64,000 bases of DNA from Romboutsia_E sp900604535 (GCF_900604535.1 NZ_UWOT01000001.1:124001-188000), one strand, 5' to 3'. Counted from the first letter of the stretch, positions 52,851 to 61,679 are shown. Notes: generated by a model not told the origin, from the letters alone. Translations and numbers: made by a program.

Positions 52851-52863
52851 GTGGTATTACCAC
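52851..52863 (-). promoter_or_regulatory. Probable operator for the GntR regulator
   Basis: GTGGTATTACCAC is a perfect 13-base inverted repeat holding TGGTnnnACCA, the known operator core of the FadR/PdhR/LldR branch of GntR regulators. It lies between the regulator gene and the permease gene, just downstream of a promoter, so binding would block transcription. Lactate is the likely effector. Confidence 0.7.
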
Positions 52864-52874
52864 TTCACACTTAA

Positions 52875-52902
52875 ATAGTATTACCTTTATTTATAATATC
52901 AA
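52875..52902 (-). promoter_or_regulatory. Promoter of the lactate operon
   Basis: TTGATA (52897-52902) and TACTAT (52875-52880) are 16 bases apart. The start of transcription would fall close to the operator at 52851-52863. The match is moderate, but the placement is good. Confidence 0.5.
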
Positions 52903-52928
52903 TATTTATCTTTATATTAACAATCTTA

Positions 52929-53633
52929 TTATTTTATATAATTTTCTTTTATAAGTCTCATATGCTCTTCCATCTTTTTATATGCTAAGTTGGGATCTTT
53001 ATTTACTATAGCATTATATATGTCTATATGTTGATTTAATAGTATTCTTTCATCTGAATATCTATTAATGATCTTCTCTCTTGCATCTTTTATGAAAGCT
53101 TCAAATAATTTTGATGATGTTAAAAAAAGACATTCAATTAAATAATTTTTACTTATAGAAGATATTTTATTGTGAAATTTTTGATCTAATATTACTAATA
53201 CTTCATTTCTATTTTTTCCATCTATTTCTTCTTTCATTTCTTTAATTATATTTTCTAGTTCCATAGCCTCACGATTTGTTATTCTTTCACTAGCAAACTT
53301 AACTGCTTCTAATTCTAGTGCTTGCCTTAGTTCTATTACTTCATGCCAACTTCCATTGTTAAGCTTAAATAAAAGTGATAATGGTTCAATTAATGATTTA
53401 TTTATATTTGAACATATAAAGTTACCCTCACCTTGTTTACTTTCTATTATACCCATAGTCTCCATTACTCTAATTGCTTCTCTTATAGATGTTCTGCTTA
53501 CTCCCATTTGTTCAGATAACTCTCTTTCTGACGGAAGTTTATCACCTTTTTTAAATTCTCCCCTAAATATACTCTCTTGAATTTGTTCTATAACTTTCTC
53601 ATATACTTTTTTATTAACTATATTATTGAACAT
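52929..53633 (-). CDS. GntR-family (FadR subfamily) transcriptional regulator of the lactate operon
   Basis: The 234-residue protein has an N-terminal winged helix (KLPSERELSEQMGVSRTSIREAIRVMETMGIIESKQGEG, given here only for position: about 31-70) and an all-helical FCD ligand domain (ELRQALELEAVKFA, then D and H metal ligands in DQKFHNKI and a late HIDIYNAI). This is the FadR/LldR layout. It is encoded just upstream of the lactate permease, with a matching operator in between, so it is the likely lactate-responsive repressor (compare LctA/LldR). Confidence 0.9.
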   Translation of the reverse strand: MFNNIVNKKVYEKVIEQIQESIFRGEFKKGDKLPSERELSEQMGVSRTSIREAIRVMETMGIIESKQGEGNFICSNINKSLIEPLSLLFKLNNGSWHEVIELRQALELEAVKFASERITNREAMELENIIKEMKEEIDGKNRNEVLVILDQKFHNKISSISKNYLIECLFLTSSKLFEAFIKDAREKIINRYSDERILLNQHIDIYNAIVNKDPNLAYKKMEEHMRLIKENYIK

Positions 53634-53779
53634 ATTTCCCCCTACAAACCAATTGCGTTTAAATAAATTTTTAATTATATTATACTCTATTGTTAAAAAA
53701 ATGTGGAAGTGGTTTTATATTCATACAAGCCTCATTAATTTAATATAATAAAATATATTATTTACTCAAGGTGGTGTTT

Positions 53780-54967
53780 ATGAAAAAAAATAAAACAATA
53801 TCTTTCTTTTTACCAATTATCATAGTACTATTCTTAATATTTGGAATTATTATATTCCCTCAAGAAGCTATAAAGTCTGCAAAAGATGGATTTAATATAT
53901 GGGCAAATGTATTAATTCCATCATTACTTCCATTTATAATAGGAGCTAATTTAGTTGTAGATTTAAAAATAGTTGACTTAATAGGTATAATTATAAACCC
54001 TATAACTAAATTTATTTTTAATGTTTCTGGCAAAAGTGCCTTAGTATTTGCTATTTCAACAGTTTCTGGATATCCTGTTGGAGCTAAACTTGCATATGAT
54101 CTTAGAGATACAAATCAAATATCATCTTCTGAAGCACAACGACTAGTATCATTTTGCTCTACATCTGGTCCACTATTTATAATTGGTGCAGTTGCTGTGG
54201 GAATGTTTAATAATTCTTCTTTAGGATATTTAATGATACTATGTCATTATCTAGGGTCTATAACTGTAGGCATATTATTTAGATCTTATGGCAAAGAGAA
54301 ATTACCTAAACCTAACTATAATGTAAAGGCAAATATAAAAAATGTTATTAACACTAGATACTCAAGTAATATTGGATTTTTTGTAATGTTTGGAAATGCA
54401 GTTGTAAATGGAGTAAATACTTTACTTGCAGTAGGTGGCTTTGTTATAGTATTTTCAGTAGTATTTAAAATACTTTCTTTATTCAATATAATATCACTTT
54501 TATCCAATATACTTTATATTCCACTTTCAGTTTTGGGTGTTACTAAAGACTTATGTTATGCTTTTATAAGTGGTTTATTTGAAATAACAATCGGTTGCAA
54601 TAATATTGCTAAAGTAACATCAGCCCCTTTAATATTAAAAGCTACACTATCTAGCTTTTTAATTGGATTTAGCGGACTGTCTATATTAGCTCAATGTTGC
54701 AACTTCTTAGCTAAAACTGATATTAATACTAATTTATACATTTTTAATAAGTTTTTACATGGATTATTTGCCGCAACATTTACATTGTTGCTTTATCCAC
54801 TGTCTGAATCTACTGCACTCGCATCTAATTTTACACCTACATATAATACTTTATTTAATAATCAATTATGGATTTATTATTTGAATAATACAAATTTAGT
54901 ACTAGCTTTTATATTGCTTATTTATTTAGTATTTAAATTTGTAATGCCTGATAATGATAGTATTTAA
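53780..54967 (+). CDS. ylbJ: Sporulation integral membrane protein YlbJ
   Basis: This 395-residue polytopic membrane protein has about 9-10 helices and the family stretches VLIPSLLPFIIGANL, AISTVSGYPVGAKLAYDLR near residue 95, and FCSTSGPLFIIGAVAVGMFN near 127. In B. subtilis ylbJ is a SigE gene needed for spore cortex and heat resistance; its molecular action (nucleoside-transporter-like fold) is unknown. The ATG at 53780 is chosen after AAGGTGG; two in-frame GTGs precede it. Next to coaD and rsmD as in B. subtilis, but on the opposite strand. Confidence 0.9.
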   Translation: MKKNKTISFFLPIIIVLFLIFGIIIFPQEAIKSAKDGFNIWANVLIPSLLPFIIGANLVVDLKIVDLIGIIINPITKFIFNVSGKSALVFAISTVSGYPVGAKLAYDLRDTNQISSSEAQRLVSFCSTSGPLFIIGAVAVGMFNNSSLGYLMILCHYLGSITVGILFRSYGKEKLPKPNYNVKANIKNVINTRYSSNIGFFVMFGNAVVNGVNTLLAVGGFVIVFSVVFKILSLFNIISLLSNILYIPLSVLGVTKDLCYAFISGLFEITIGCNNIAKVTSAPLILKATLSSFLIGFSGLSILAQCCNFLAKTDINTNLYIFNKFLHGLFAATFTLLLYPLSESTALASNFTPTYNTLFNNQLWIYYLNNTNLVLAFILLIYLVFKFVMPDNDSI

Positions 54968-54972
54968 AATGA

Positions 54973-55002
54973 AAATGAGTATGGATTAATCCATACTCAT
55001 TT
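54973..55002. terminator. Bidirectional terminator between ylbJ and the coiled-coil gene
   Basis: A 13-bp perfect stem (AAATGAGTATGGA / TCCATACTCATTT) with a 4-base loop lies between converging genes. Confidence 0.85.
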
Positions 55003-55518
55003 CTATCTTAATTCAGCTTTATCTCTAACTATTTCTTCTAGTATTGATTTTAAGTTATGCTCTACTGCAGAAAGTACATCAGTAGCATAATCAATAGACC
55101 CTTGTCTTATTTCTCTAGCTATATTTTCTGCTCTTTCTGATATTTCTTTTGCTCTTTGCTCAGCTTGTCCAACTATATCACTTGATTCTATATAATCTTG
55201 TAAAGTCTCTTCTGAATTTTTCTTTAATTCTTCTAAAGTTCTTTCATACTCTTCTTTTATTTTTTCTGCATCTCTTTCAGCTTGAGCCTTTAACTCATTT
55301 GCATCTCTTTTAGCTTCATTTAGTATTCTATTTCTTTCTTTGTTTATCCACACAGCTTGAGTAACTTCATCTGGCATTAAAGCTCTGATTTCTTTTATCA
55401 TACTTAAAAGCTCTTCTTTGTCTATAACTGATTTTTGTGAAAAACGAGCAGTCTGTGCATTTCTTATTTTATCTTCTAATTGATCAAACAGCTCAATCAT
55501 CTCTAAATCTATTTTCAT
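55003..55518 (-). CDS. DivIVA/ATPase-subunit-like coiled-coil protein
   Basis: This 171-residue protein is almost entirely helical and charged, with a coiled coil at about 60-145 rich in Glu, Lys, Arg and Ala (ILNEAKRDANELKAQAERDA). It has no membrane helix and no catalytic motif. Similar proteins in clostridia are named as DivIVA-like or as V-type ATPase subunit H-like on coil similarity only. It follows coaD by 3 bases, a conserved clostridial pairing. Its function is not known. Confidence 0.75.
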   Translation of the reverse strand: MKIDLEMIELFDQLEDKIRNAQTARFSQKSVIDKEELLSMIKEIRALMPDEVTQAVWINKERNRILNEAKRDANELKAQAERDAEKIKEEYERTLEELKKNSEETLQDYIESSDIVGQAEQRAKEISERAENIAREIRQGSIDYATDVLSAVEHNLKSILEEIVRDKAELR

Positions 55519-55521
55519 TGC

Positions 55522-56019
55522 TTACTTCCCCCTATTAGTCTTTCTCTTTAGCTCTTCTAAAACTACTTTTGGCACTAAATTTTTTACATCTGCATCAAAA
55601 GTTAAAACTTCTTTTATTAATGATGAACTTATAAAAGAATATTTTGTTGTTGTCGGTAGTATGATTGTTTCTATATTAGGGTTCAACTCTCTATTCATAT
55701 GGGCCATTTGTAACTCATATTCTACATCTGATCCACTTCTTACACCTCTAACTAGTGTATCAATTCCATTTTCTTCACAATAATTAACTAACAAGCCATC
55801 AAAACTTACAATTTTAACATTTTCTAAATGCCCAGTGCATGACTTAATTAAGTCAACTCTTTCTTCAAAAGTAAATAAACCTTTTTTATTTGGATTAAAA
55901 AGTACACCTATTTGTAATTCATCAAATAGTTTAGACGCTCTACAAATTATATCTAAATGTCCATTAGTAATTGGATCAAAACTACCAGCAAACATTGCTT
56001 TCCTAATCTTCTTGCTCAT
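55522..56019 (-). CDS. coaD: Phosphopantetheine adenylyltransferase
   Basis: CoaD makes dephospho-CoA from ATP and 4'-phosphopantetheine. The 165-residue protein has the T/H-x-G-H nucleotide site in AMFAGSFDPITNGHLDII, VRGVRSGSDVEYELQMAHMN near residue 90, and the YSFISSSLIKEV stretch near 126. It overlaps rsmD by 17 bases, the usual rsmD-coaD pairing. Confidence 0.97.
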   Translation of the reverse strand: MSKKIRKAMFAGSFDPITNGHLDIICRASKLFDELQIGVLFNPNKKGLFTFEERVDLIKSCTGHLENVKIVSFDGLLVNYCEENGIDTLVRGVRSGSDVEYELQMAHMNRELNPNIETIILPTTTKYSFISSSLIKEVLTFDADVKNLVPKVVLEELKRKTNRGK

Positions 56020-56581
56020 TTTGTTCCTCCCACTTATAAAATGTCATTGTTGTATTTCCATACTTCTTATCTCTAGTCTTAATTAATCTTCCTATTCTTT
56101 CTTCAAATACATCTTTTGTATCGTGTTCTACAACTATTATTCCATCCTCATGTAGTAGATTTAATTCGTCTATACTTTTTAAACAATCTATAAACATGTT
56201 TTCATAATATGGTGGATCCATAAATATAACATCAAATTTTTGATTTTGAGTTGATAATCTTTTTACTGCATCTTTAAAATCAATATTTAAAATAGTACTT
56301 TCATTTTCAACTCTAGCTTTTTTTACGTTTGACTTTACTATATTTATACTATCTCTACTCTTATCTACAAAAACACAATTCTTTGCGCCTCTTGATAAAC
56401 ACTCTATACCTAAAGAACCTGTTCCTGCAAATAAGTCTAAAACATTACTCTCTCTTATGTATGGATTTATCATATTAAACAATGATTCTTTAACCCTATC
56501 AGTTGTAGGCCTTACATCTTGATTTTTAGGAGTGTCTAATTTTAATCCTCTTACTTTTCCTGATATAACTCTCAATGTCAT
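56003..56581 (-). CDS. rsmD: 16S rRNA (guanine966-N2)-methyltransferase
   Basis: RsmD methylates G966 of 16S rRNA in the assembled small subunit. The 192-residue protein has RVISGKVRGLKLDTPK, the TTDRVKESLFNMI motif, SAM motif I LDLFAGTGSLGIECLSRGA near residue 48, and the catalytic D-P-P-Y in FMDPPYYEN near 118. The ATG at 56581 follows GAGGAG; an upstream TTG is rejected. It is downstream of recG by 34 bases. Confidence 0.95.
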   Translation of the reverse strand: MTLRVISGKVRGLKLDTPKNQDVRPTTDRVKESLFNMINPYIRESNVLDLFAGTGSLGIECLSRGAKNCVFVDKSRDSINIVKSNVKKARVENESTILNIDFKDAVKRLSTQNQKFDVIFMDPPYYENMFIDCLKSIDELNLLHEDGIIVVEHDTKDVFEERIGRLIKTRDKKYGNTTMTFYKWEEQNEQED

Positions 56582-56615
56582 ATCTCCTCTCAATATATTT
56601 TAACATAAATTTTAT

Positions 56616-58676
56616 TTAATTTAGCGAAATTTCTCTTGCTAAATGCTCAAATTTATCAATTATCTCATTTTTCAGCAATTTATTTTCATTTTTTTGTAAT
56701 TTCATGTCTTCCCCTATTATATAACGAGCTTCTTGTTGAGCTATTTTTAATATCTTCATATGTTTAAATATATTAGCTATTTTTAACTCTGGAAGTCCAT
56801 GCTGTCTTGTACCAAAAAATTCTCCTGGCCCTCTTATTTCTAAATCTTTTTCAGATATTTTAAATCCATCGTTAGTCTCTTCCATTATCGACATTCTTTG
56901 CTTACAAACGTCTGATTTAGATGCATATATTAGTATACAATAAGATTTATGTTTTCCTCTCCCTACACGTCCTCTCAGCTGATGCAATTGTGCAAGGCCA
57001 AATCTTTCTGCATTCTCAATTATCATTAACGTTGAATTTGGAACATTAACTCCAACTTCTATAACAGTGGTTGATACTAGTATGTCTAAATCTTTATTTT
57101 TAAAACTTTTCATAATACTTTCTTTTTCACTAGCTTTCATTTTACCATGTAAAAGCCCTACTCTTAAATCCGAAAAATACTCTTGCTTTAATTCTTCTAC
57201 CAATTCTACAGCTGCTTTAGCTTCTATAGATTCACTTTCTTCAACTAAAGGGCAAACAATATATACTTGTCTACCTTTTTCTACCTCATCTCTTACTAAA
57301 TTATTATAAGCTCTATCTCTTTTGTCTTTACTTACAGCAATAGTATCTATTGGTTGCCTTCCTGGAGGTAGTTCATCAATAATAGATATATCCAAATCTC
57401 CATATAATATAAGTGCTAAAGTTCTTGGTATAGGTGTTGCTGTCATAACTAATACATCTGGGTTATTACCTTTATCAGAAAGTTTTCCTCTTTGTCTAAC
57501 ACCAAATCTATGTTGCTCATCTGTTATTACTATACCTAAGTTATTAAACTCTACTTTATCTTCAATTAAAGCATGTGTTCCTATTAATATATCTATTTCT
57601 TTATTTTTTACTCTTTCAAGTACCTTTTCTTTTTGTTTTTTAGTAAGGCTTCCAACTAAAAGTTCTACATTCATTCCAAATTCTTTGAGAGTTTCACTTA
57701 AGGATATATAATGTTGCTCTGCTAATATTTCTGTAGGAGCCATTAGTGCACCTTGATATCCATTTAAAACACAGTTTGCTAATGCTAATAATGCAACTAC
57801 CGTTTTTCCAGATCCAACATCTCCTTGTACTAATCTATTCATTACTTTAGTAGATTCCATATCCTCAATAATTTCATTTAAAGCTCTACTTTGTGCATTA
57901 GTTAGCTTAAATGGTAATGAGTTTATTATATCTTTTAAATTTTCATTTTTCTCAAATTTTATTCCTTCAATTTCAGTTACTCCATTTTTAAACATAAATA
58001 AACCTAATTGAAGTATTAAAAACTCTTCAAAAATTATCCTATATAGTGCAATTTTAAAACTTTCTTTGTTACTTGGTGAATGAATATTTCTAATTGCATA
58101 ATCTATACTACATAATTTGTATTTATCTATTATATTTTTAGGTAAATATTCTTTTATAACTAATTCTTTATTTGATAATACAGATTTAATTATACTAATG
58201 ATCTCCTTATTTGTAACACCAAATGTAAGAGGATATATAGGCATAATTTTACATGTATTTTTAGGAGCATTACTAAGATGCTCAATCTCACAAGAACTTA
58301 ACTCTATACTTTTAAATTCTTTTTTTACTTTTCCAAAAACTAAAATAGTATCTCCACTTCTAAATGTATTGCTTACATATGGTTGGTTAAAAAAAACTAA
58401 TTTTGCATATCCAGTTTCATCTTTTACATCAACCTTAGTTAAAGTCATTCCTTTTCGTGGAGTACTAGTAGTAATTCCTACAATAACTGCTTTTATAGTA
58501 GCTTTATCTTCATTTTTTAACTGAGATATCTTCTTTAAATTATTTCTATCTTCATATTGTCTAGGAAAGTAATATAATAAATCCTTCAAAGTAAAAATTC
58601 CTAATTTATTTAGCTTATATGCTTTTTTAGGACCTATTCCTTTTACATATTGTATATCTTTTTTTAAATCACTCAT
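56616..58676 (-). CDS. recG: ATP-dependent DNA helicase RecG
   Basis: RecG remodels stalled replication forks and branch-migrates Holliday junctions. The 686-residue protein has an N-terminal helical region and wedge/OB domain (ATIKAVIVGITTSTPRKGMT), then the helicase core: Walker A RLVQGDVGSGKTVVALLAL near residue 285, DEQH box ITDEQHRFGVRQR, TATPIPRTLAL, and motif VI QLHQLRGRVGRGKHKSYC near 580. The ATG at 58676 is preferred over a GTG nine bases upstream. Normal length. Confidence 0.97.
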   Translation of the reverse strand: MSDLKKDIQYVKGIGPKKAYKLNKLGIFTLKDLLYYFPRQYEDRNNLKKISQLKNEDKATIKAVIVGITTSTPRKGMTLTKVDVKDETGYAKLVFFNQPYVSNTFRSGDTILVFGKVKKEFKSIELSSCEIEHLSNAPKNTCKIMPIYPLTFGVTNKEIISIIKSVLSNKELVIKEYLPKNIIDKYKLCSIDYAIRNIHSPSNKESFKIALYRIIFEEFLILQLGLFMFKNGVTEIEGIKFEKNENLKDIINSLPFKLTNAQSRALNEIIEDMESTKVMNRLVQGDVGSGKTVVALLALANCVLNGYQGALMAPTEILAEQHYISLSETLKEFGMNVELLVGSLTKKQKEKVLERVKNKEIDILIGTHALIEDKVEFNNLGIVITDEQHRFGVRQRGKLSDKGNNPDVLVMTATPIPRTLALILYGDLDISIIDELPPGRQPIDTIAVSKDKRDRAYNNLVRDEVEKGRQVYIVCPLVEESESIEAKAAVELVEELKQEYFSDLRVGLLHGKMKASEKESIMKSFKNKDLDILVSTTVIEVGVNVPNSTLMIIENAERFGLAQLHQLRGRVGRGKHKSYCILIYASKSDVCKQRMSIMEETNDGFKISEKDLEIRGPGEFFGTRQHGLPELKIANIFKHMKILKIAQQEARYIIGEDMKLQKNENKLLKNEIIDKFEHLAREISLN

Positions 58677-58695
58677 AGTTATCACCTATTACGCA

Positions 58696-58743
58696 AAAGT
58701 CCTGTATAACCAACTAAACGGTAGTAAGATTATACAGGACTTT
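58696..58743 (-). terminator. Terminator of the yloU-yloV operon
   Basis: A 13-bp perfect stem (AAAGTCCTGTATA / TATACAGGACTTT) with a 22-base loop lies 8 bases after the yloV stop. The tail is short of T residues (TGCG follows), so termination may be partial, with read-through to recG. Confidence 0.55.
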
Positions 58744-58750
58744 AAAATCA

Positions 58751-60379
58751 TTATTCAACTGAAATTAAGTAATAATAAAGAGGTTGTCCTCCATAGTATA
58801 ACTCTACATCTATATCTTCAAACTTCTCTTCTAATTCGTCACGAAGATTGTTAGCTTGTTCTTCACTTACATCTTCTCCATAGAATAAAGTTATTATTGC
58901 GCTATCTTCATCAACTAAGTTTTCTACAAGTTTTGTAGTTATTTCATCTACACCTTCACCTGCAGCTTGTAATTTTCCTTCTGCTATAGCAATTATATTT
59001 CCTTCTTTAACTTCAACATCATTCATAACTGTATCCCTAACAGCATAAGTTACTTGACCAGATTTAACTAATCCTAAAGCATCCATCATTGCAGCTTCAT
59101 TCTCTTCAACGCTAGCTTCTCCATTAAAGCTTACTAAAGCTGTAAATCCTTGCGGAGTATTTTTAGTAGGTATAACTACTATATTTTTATCACTTAGTTC
59201 TTTTGCTTGGTTTGCAGCCATTATTATGTTTGAGTTATTTGGGAATATAAATATATTTTTTGCATTTATTGTATCTATTGCATTCATAAAATCTTCTGTA
59301 CTTGGGTTCATAGTTTGACCACCCTCAATTATATGATCAACACCAAAATCTTTAAATATTTTAGCTAAACCATCTCCCATAGAAGTTGCTATAAATCCAA
59401 ACTCTTTTTCTTCTTCAACTGTAGACGCACTTTCATAGTTTGACTCTATTAAAGTATTCTCATGTTGAAGCTTCATATTTTCTATTTTGATAGTTAATAA
59501 TTGTCCATATGCTAATGCTTCTTGTAAAGCAAGTCCTGGATCATTAGTATGAACATGAACTTTAATTACACCTTCATCTCCAACTACAGCTAAGCTATCT
59601 CCATATTTAAGCATTATATCTCTTATTTGAGTATCATCTACTTTATCACTTTCTAATATAAACTCTGTACAGTATTGGAATTTTATATCTTCTGTAGATA
59701 TATTTCCTTGTGCTGATTTAACTTCTTTTATTTCTGTTGAACCTGCATCTTGTATATCTATATGATTTCCGTTTAATTCACTTAGCATACCTTCATATAC
59801 AAGAACTAATCCTTTACCACCTGAGTCTACAACGCCAGCTTCTTTTAAAGCTTTTAATAATTCTGGTGTTCTATTTAATGAGTTATTAGCTTCTACTATA
59901 ACTAATTCTAGGAACTTAACAAAGTCATCTTCACTCTTAGCTATTTTTATTGCAGCTTCACTACTTTCTCTCACTACTGTTAGTATAGTTCCTTCTATAG
60001 GCTTTATTACCGCTTTATAGGCAGTATCTGACCCTGATTTTAGAGCATTTGCAAAATCCATTGTAGTTAATTCTTCTTTTCCTTCTATAGACTTTGCTAT
60101 ACCTCTTATTATTTGAGATAATATAACTCCTGAGTTACCTCTTGCTCCCATAAGAGAACCTTTAGATAAAGCCTTACCTATATTAGTTATTTCATTATTG
60201 TCTACTTTAGATAATTCTTTCATTGCATAAGAAATAGTTAATGACATGTTTGTTCCTGTATCACCATCTGGAACTGGGAATACATTCAACTTATCAACTA
60301 ATTCTTTATGATTTTGAAGATTGTTTGCACCTGATACAAACATATCTCTTAATTTTTTTCCGTCTATATTTTGGATCAT
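58751..60379 (-). CDS. yloV: DAK2-domain fatty acid kinase-like protein (YloV/FakA family)
   Basis: This 542-residue protein has an N-terminal DhaL kinase domain (LNVFPVPDGDTGTNMSLTI with the Asp metal ligands near residue 37, LMGARGNSGVILSQIIRG near 92, DSGGKGLVLVYEG near 190), a middle domain, and a C-terminal part. FakA of S. aureus phosphorylates fatty acids bound to FakB for phospholipid synthesis; YloV is the B. subtilis counterpart. It begins 15 bases after the Asp23-type gene yloU, the conserved pairing. No fakB is in the window. Confidence 0.92.
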   Translation of the reverse strand: MIQNIDGKKLRDMFVSGANNLQNHKELVDKLNVFPVPDGDTGTNMSLTISYAMKELSKVDNNEITNIGKALSKGSLMGARGNSGVILSQIIRGIAKSIEGKEELTTMDFANALKSGSDTAYKAVIKPIEGTILTVVRESSEAAIKIAKSEDDFVKFLELVIVEANNSLNRTPELLKALKEAGVVDSGGKGLVLVYEGMLSELNGNHIDIQDAGSTEIKEVKSAQGNISTEDIKFQYCTEFILESDKVDDTQIRDIMLKYGDSLAVVGDEGVIKVHVHTNDPGLALQEALAYGQLLTIKIENMKLQHENTLIESNYESASTVEEEKEFGFIATSMGDGLAKIFKDFGVDHIIEGGQTMNPSTEDFMNAIDTINAKNIFIFPNNSNIIMAANQAKELSDKNIVVIPTKNTPQGFTALVSFNGEASVEENEAAMMDALGLVKSGQVTYAVRDTVMNDVEVKEGNIIAIAEGKLQAAGEGVDEITTKLVENLVDEDSAIITLFYGEDVSEEQANNLRDELEEKFEDIDVELYYGGQPLYYYLISVE

Positions 60380-60394
60380 TTTTTTCCTCCTAAA

Positions 60395-60745
60395 TTACTT
60401 AACTCGAATTCCTTGAACATTAATGTCTATCTTACTTACTTTTAAAGCCGTCATCTTTTCAACTGTATATTTTACTCTATCTATTATGTTGTTTGCAACT
60501 GTAGATATATTTGTTCCGTACTGTATTATAACATAAAGTTCTATCGCTATGGTATTGTCTTCTAACTCTTCTACCTTAACACCTTTAGTAGCATTTTCAC
60601 CTTTTAATAATTCTACTATACCCTTAGATTTATATCCTAAACCTACTAAACCGTAACTTTCCATTGCAGCTCTATATACTATTTGAGCTATTACTTGCTT
60701 ATCTATTTCTACGTATCCATATTCATTAGTTAATCTTGCACTCAT
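60395..60745 (-). CDS. yloU: Asp23/Gls24 family protein, YloU type
   Basis: This 116-residue protein has the Asp23 core (GYVEIDKQVIAQIVYRAAME, IAIELYVIIQYGTNISTVAN, TALKVSKIDINVQGIRV) without the charged tail of YqhY at 35.6 kb. It is encoded with yloV in most Firmicutes. Members of the family associate with the membrane or envelope; the exact role of YloU is not known. Confidence 0.9.
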   Translation of the reverse strand: MSARLTNEYGYVEIDKQVIAQIVYRAAMESYGLVGLGYKSKGIVELLKGENATKGVKVEELEDNTIAIELYVIIQYGTNISTVANNIIDRVKYTVEKMTALKVSKIDINVQGIRVK

Positions 60746-61112
60746 GGCTTGACCCCCTTAAATTAATTTTTATTTTTATTTTGCACAAAAATCATTTAAA
60801 AATATCGCTTTAGGTAATATTAATTCTAATTACTATAATACTATAAATATAGTATATTTTAAACCTACTTAGTTCTTTTTAATATTAAAAATTAATTAAA
60901 TAGGCACATAGCAATATATTCTAGCTTAGTTTTTTATTTTTTGTATTTACTTTATAATGAATTATATATATAATTTTATATTATAGTTGCAAATTGTTCA
61001 ATAATAATATATAAGACAAATATATATTTCTATTGCAGAAATTAAATATTTGTGTTAATATAAATATGTTTTTAGTCTTTAAATAGTTATCATTTTAAGG
61101 AGGTGTACGATA
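60746..61112. other. Divergent intergenic region between yloU and rpmB
   Basis: These 367 bases are very AT-rich with no coding frame I can support. Apart from the rpmB promoter at 60987-61015 and the GGAGG site just before rpmB, no RNA gene or clear repeat was seen. Confidence 0.6.
60987..61015 (+). promoter_or_regulatory. SigA-type promoter of rpmB
   Basis: TTGCAA (60987-60992) and TATAAG (61010-61015) are 17 bases apart, each close to consensus. The rpmB start lies 97 bases further on, so a leader of about 90 bases is expected. Confidence 0.55.
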
Positions 61113-61301
61113 ATGGCGAAAGTATGTAGCGTATGTGGTAAAGGGAAGGTTTCTGGAAACCAAGTATCACACTCAAATAGACACAGCAGAAGAACTTGGT
61201 CTGCTAACTTAAGAAGCGTTAGAGCTGTAATAGATGGAACTCCTAAGAGAGTTAAAGTTTGTACTAGATGTTTACGTTCTGGTAAAGTTGAAAGAGCTTA
61301 A
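61113..61301 (+). CDS. rpmB: 50S ribosomal protein L28
   Basis: The 62-residue protein has two C-x-x-C pairs (VCSVCGKGKVSGNQVSHSN and VCTRCLRSGKV), so it is the zinc-binding form. GGAGG precedes the ATG. It is alone on the + strand between the minus-strand yloU and spoVM, as in B. subtilis, and has its own terminator. Confidence 0.97.
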   Translation: MAKVCSVCGKGKVSGNQVSHSNRHSRRTWSANLRSVRAVIDGTPKRVKVCTRCLRSGKVERA

Positions 61302-61316
61302 TAATTTATTATTAAA

Positions 61317-61344
61317 AAAAGCCTACTGATATAAGTAGGCTTTT
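61317..61344 (+). terminator. rpmB terminator
   Basis: An 11-bp perfect stem (AAAAGCCTACT / AGTAGGCTTTT) with a 6-base loop, followed by ATTTTTTT on the + strand. Confidence 0.9.
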
Positions 61345-61363
61345 ATTTTTTTATTCTATATGC

Positions 61364-61441
61364 TTATTTTTTCTCTTTTCTCATAAATTTTAATACTATA
61401 TTAGATAGCCACTTCGGTAATTTTATTGTTACCATTTTCAT
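61364..61441 (-). CDS. spoVM: Stage V sporulation protein M (25 residues)
   Basis: This is a complete small gene with GGAGGG 7 bases before its ATG. It encodes MKMVTIKLPKWLSNIVLKFM plus RKEKK, 25 residues. B. subtilis SpoVM (26 residues) begins MKFYTIKLPKFLGGIV, so the amphipathic helix and Pro9, needed for sensing the curved forespore surface, are kept. SpoVM anchors the SpoIVA coat base layer. Position between rpmB and thiN is exactly that of B. subtilis. It is too short for usual gene calling. Confidence 0.93.
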   Translation of the reverse strand: MKMVTIKLPKWLSNIVLKFMRKEKK

Positions 61442-61529
61442 ATTCTATCCCTCCATTTTATAAACTATTATATAATTTCTATATATTATATTTATTCACA
61501 TAATACTAAATATATATTTAATATTTTAC

Positions 61530-61679
61530 TTAATATAAAAATAATAAGACTCCACAAACTATAAGAACAACTGCTGTAAGTATGGTGAAAATCCAATTAG
61601 GTAATATCATGGATATTATTACTGCTGCACCCGTTGCCATACATATTATACCTAATAATCCTTTGGATTGATTTTTCAT
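61530..61679 (-). CDS. Small two-helix membrane protein next to spoVM (49 residues)
   Basis: An ATG at 61679, 5-6 bases after AAGGAGG, opens a 49-residue frame: a short basic start (MKNQSKG), one membrane helix (about 8-27), a tight Pro-Asn-Trp turn, and a second helix (about 29-48). Nothing follows the second helix. I do not recognise a family. It lies 88 bases upstream of spoVM on the same strand, so the two may be one transcript and it may be a sporulation gene, but this is only position-based. Confidence 0.65.
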   Translation of the reverse strand: MKNQSKGLLGIICMATGAAVIISMILPNWIFTILTAVVLIVCGVLLFLY

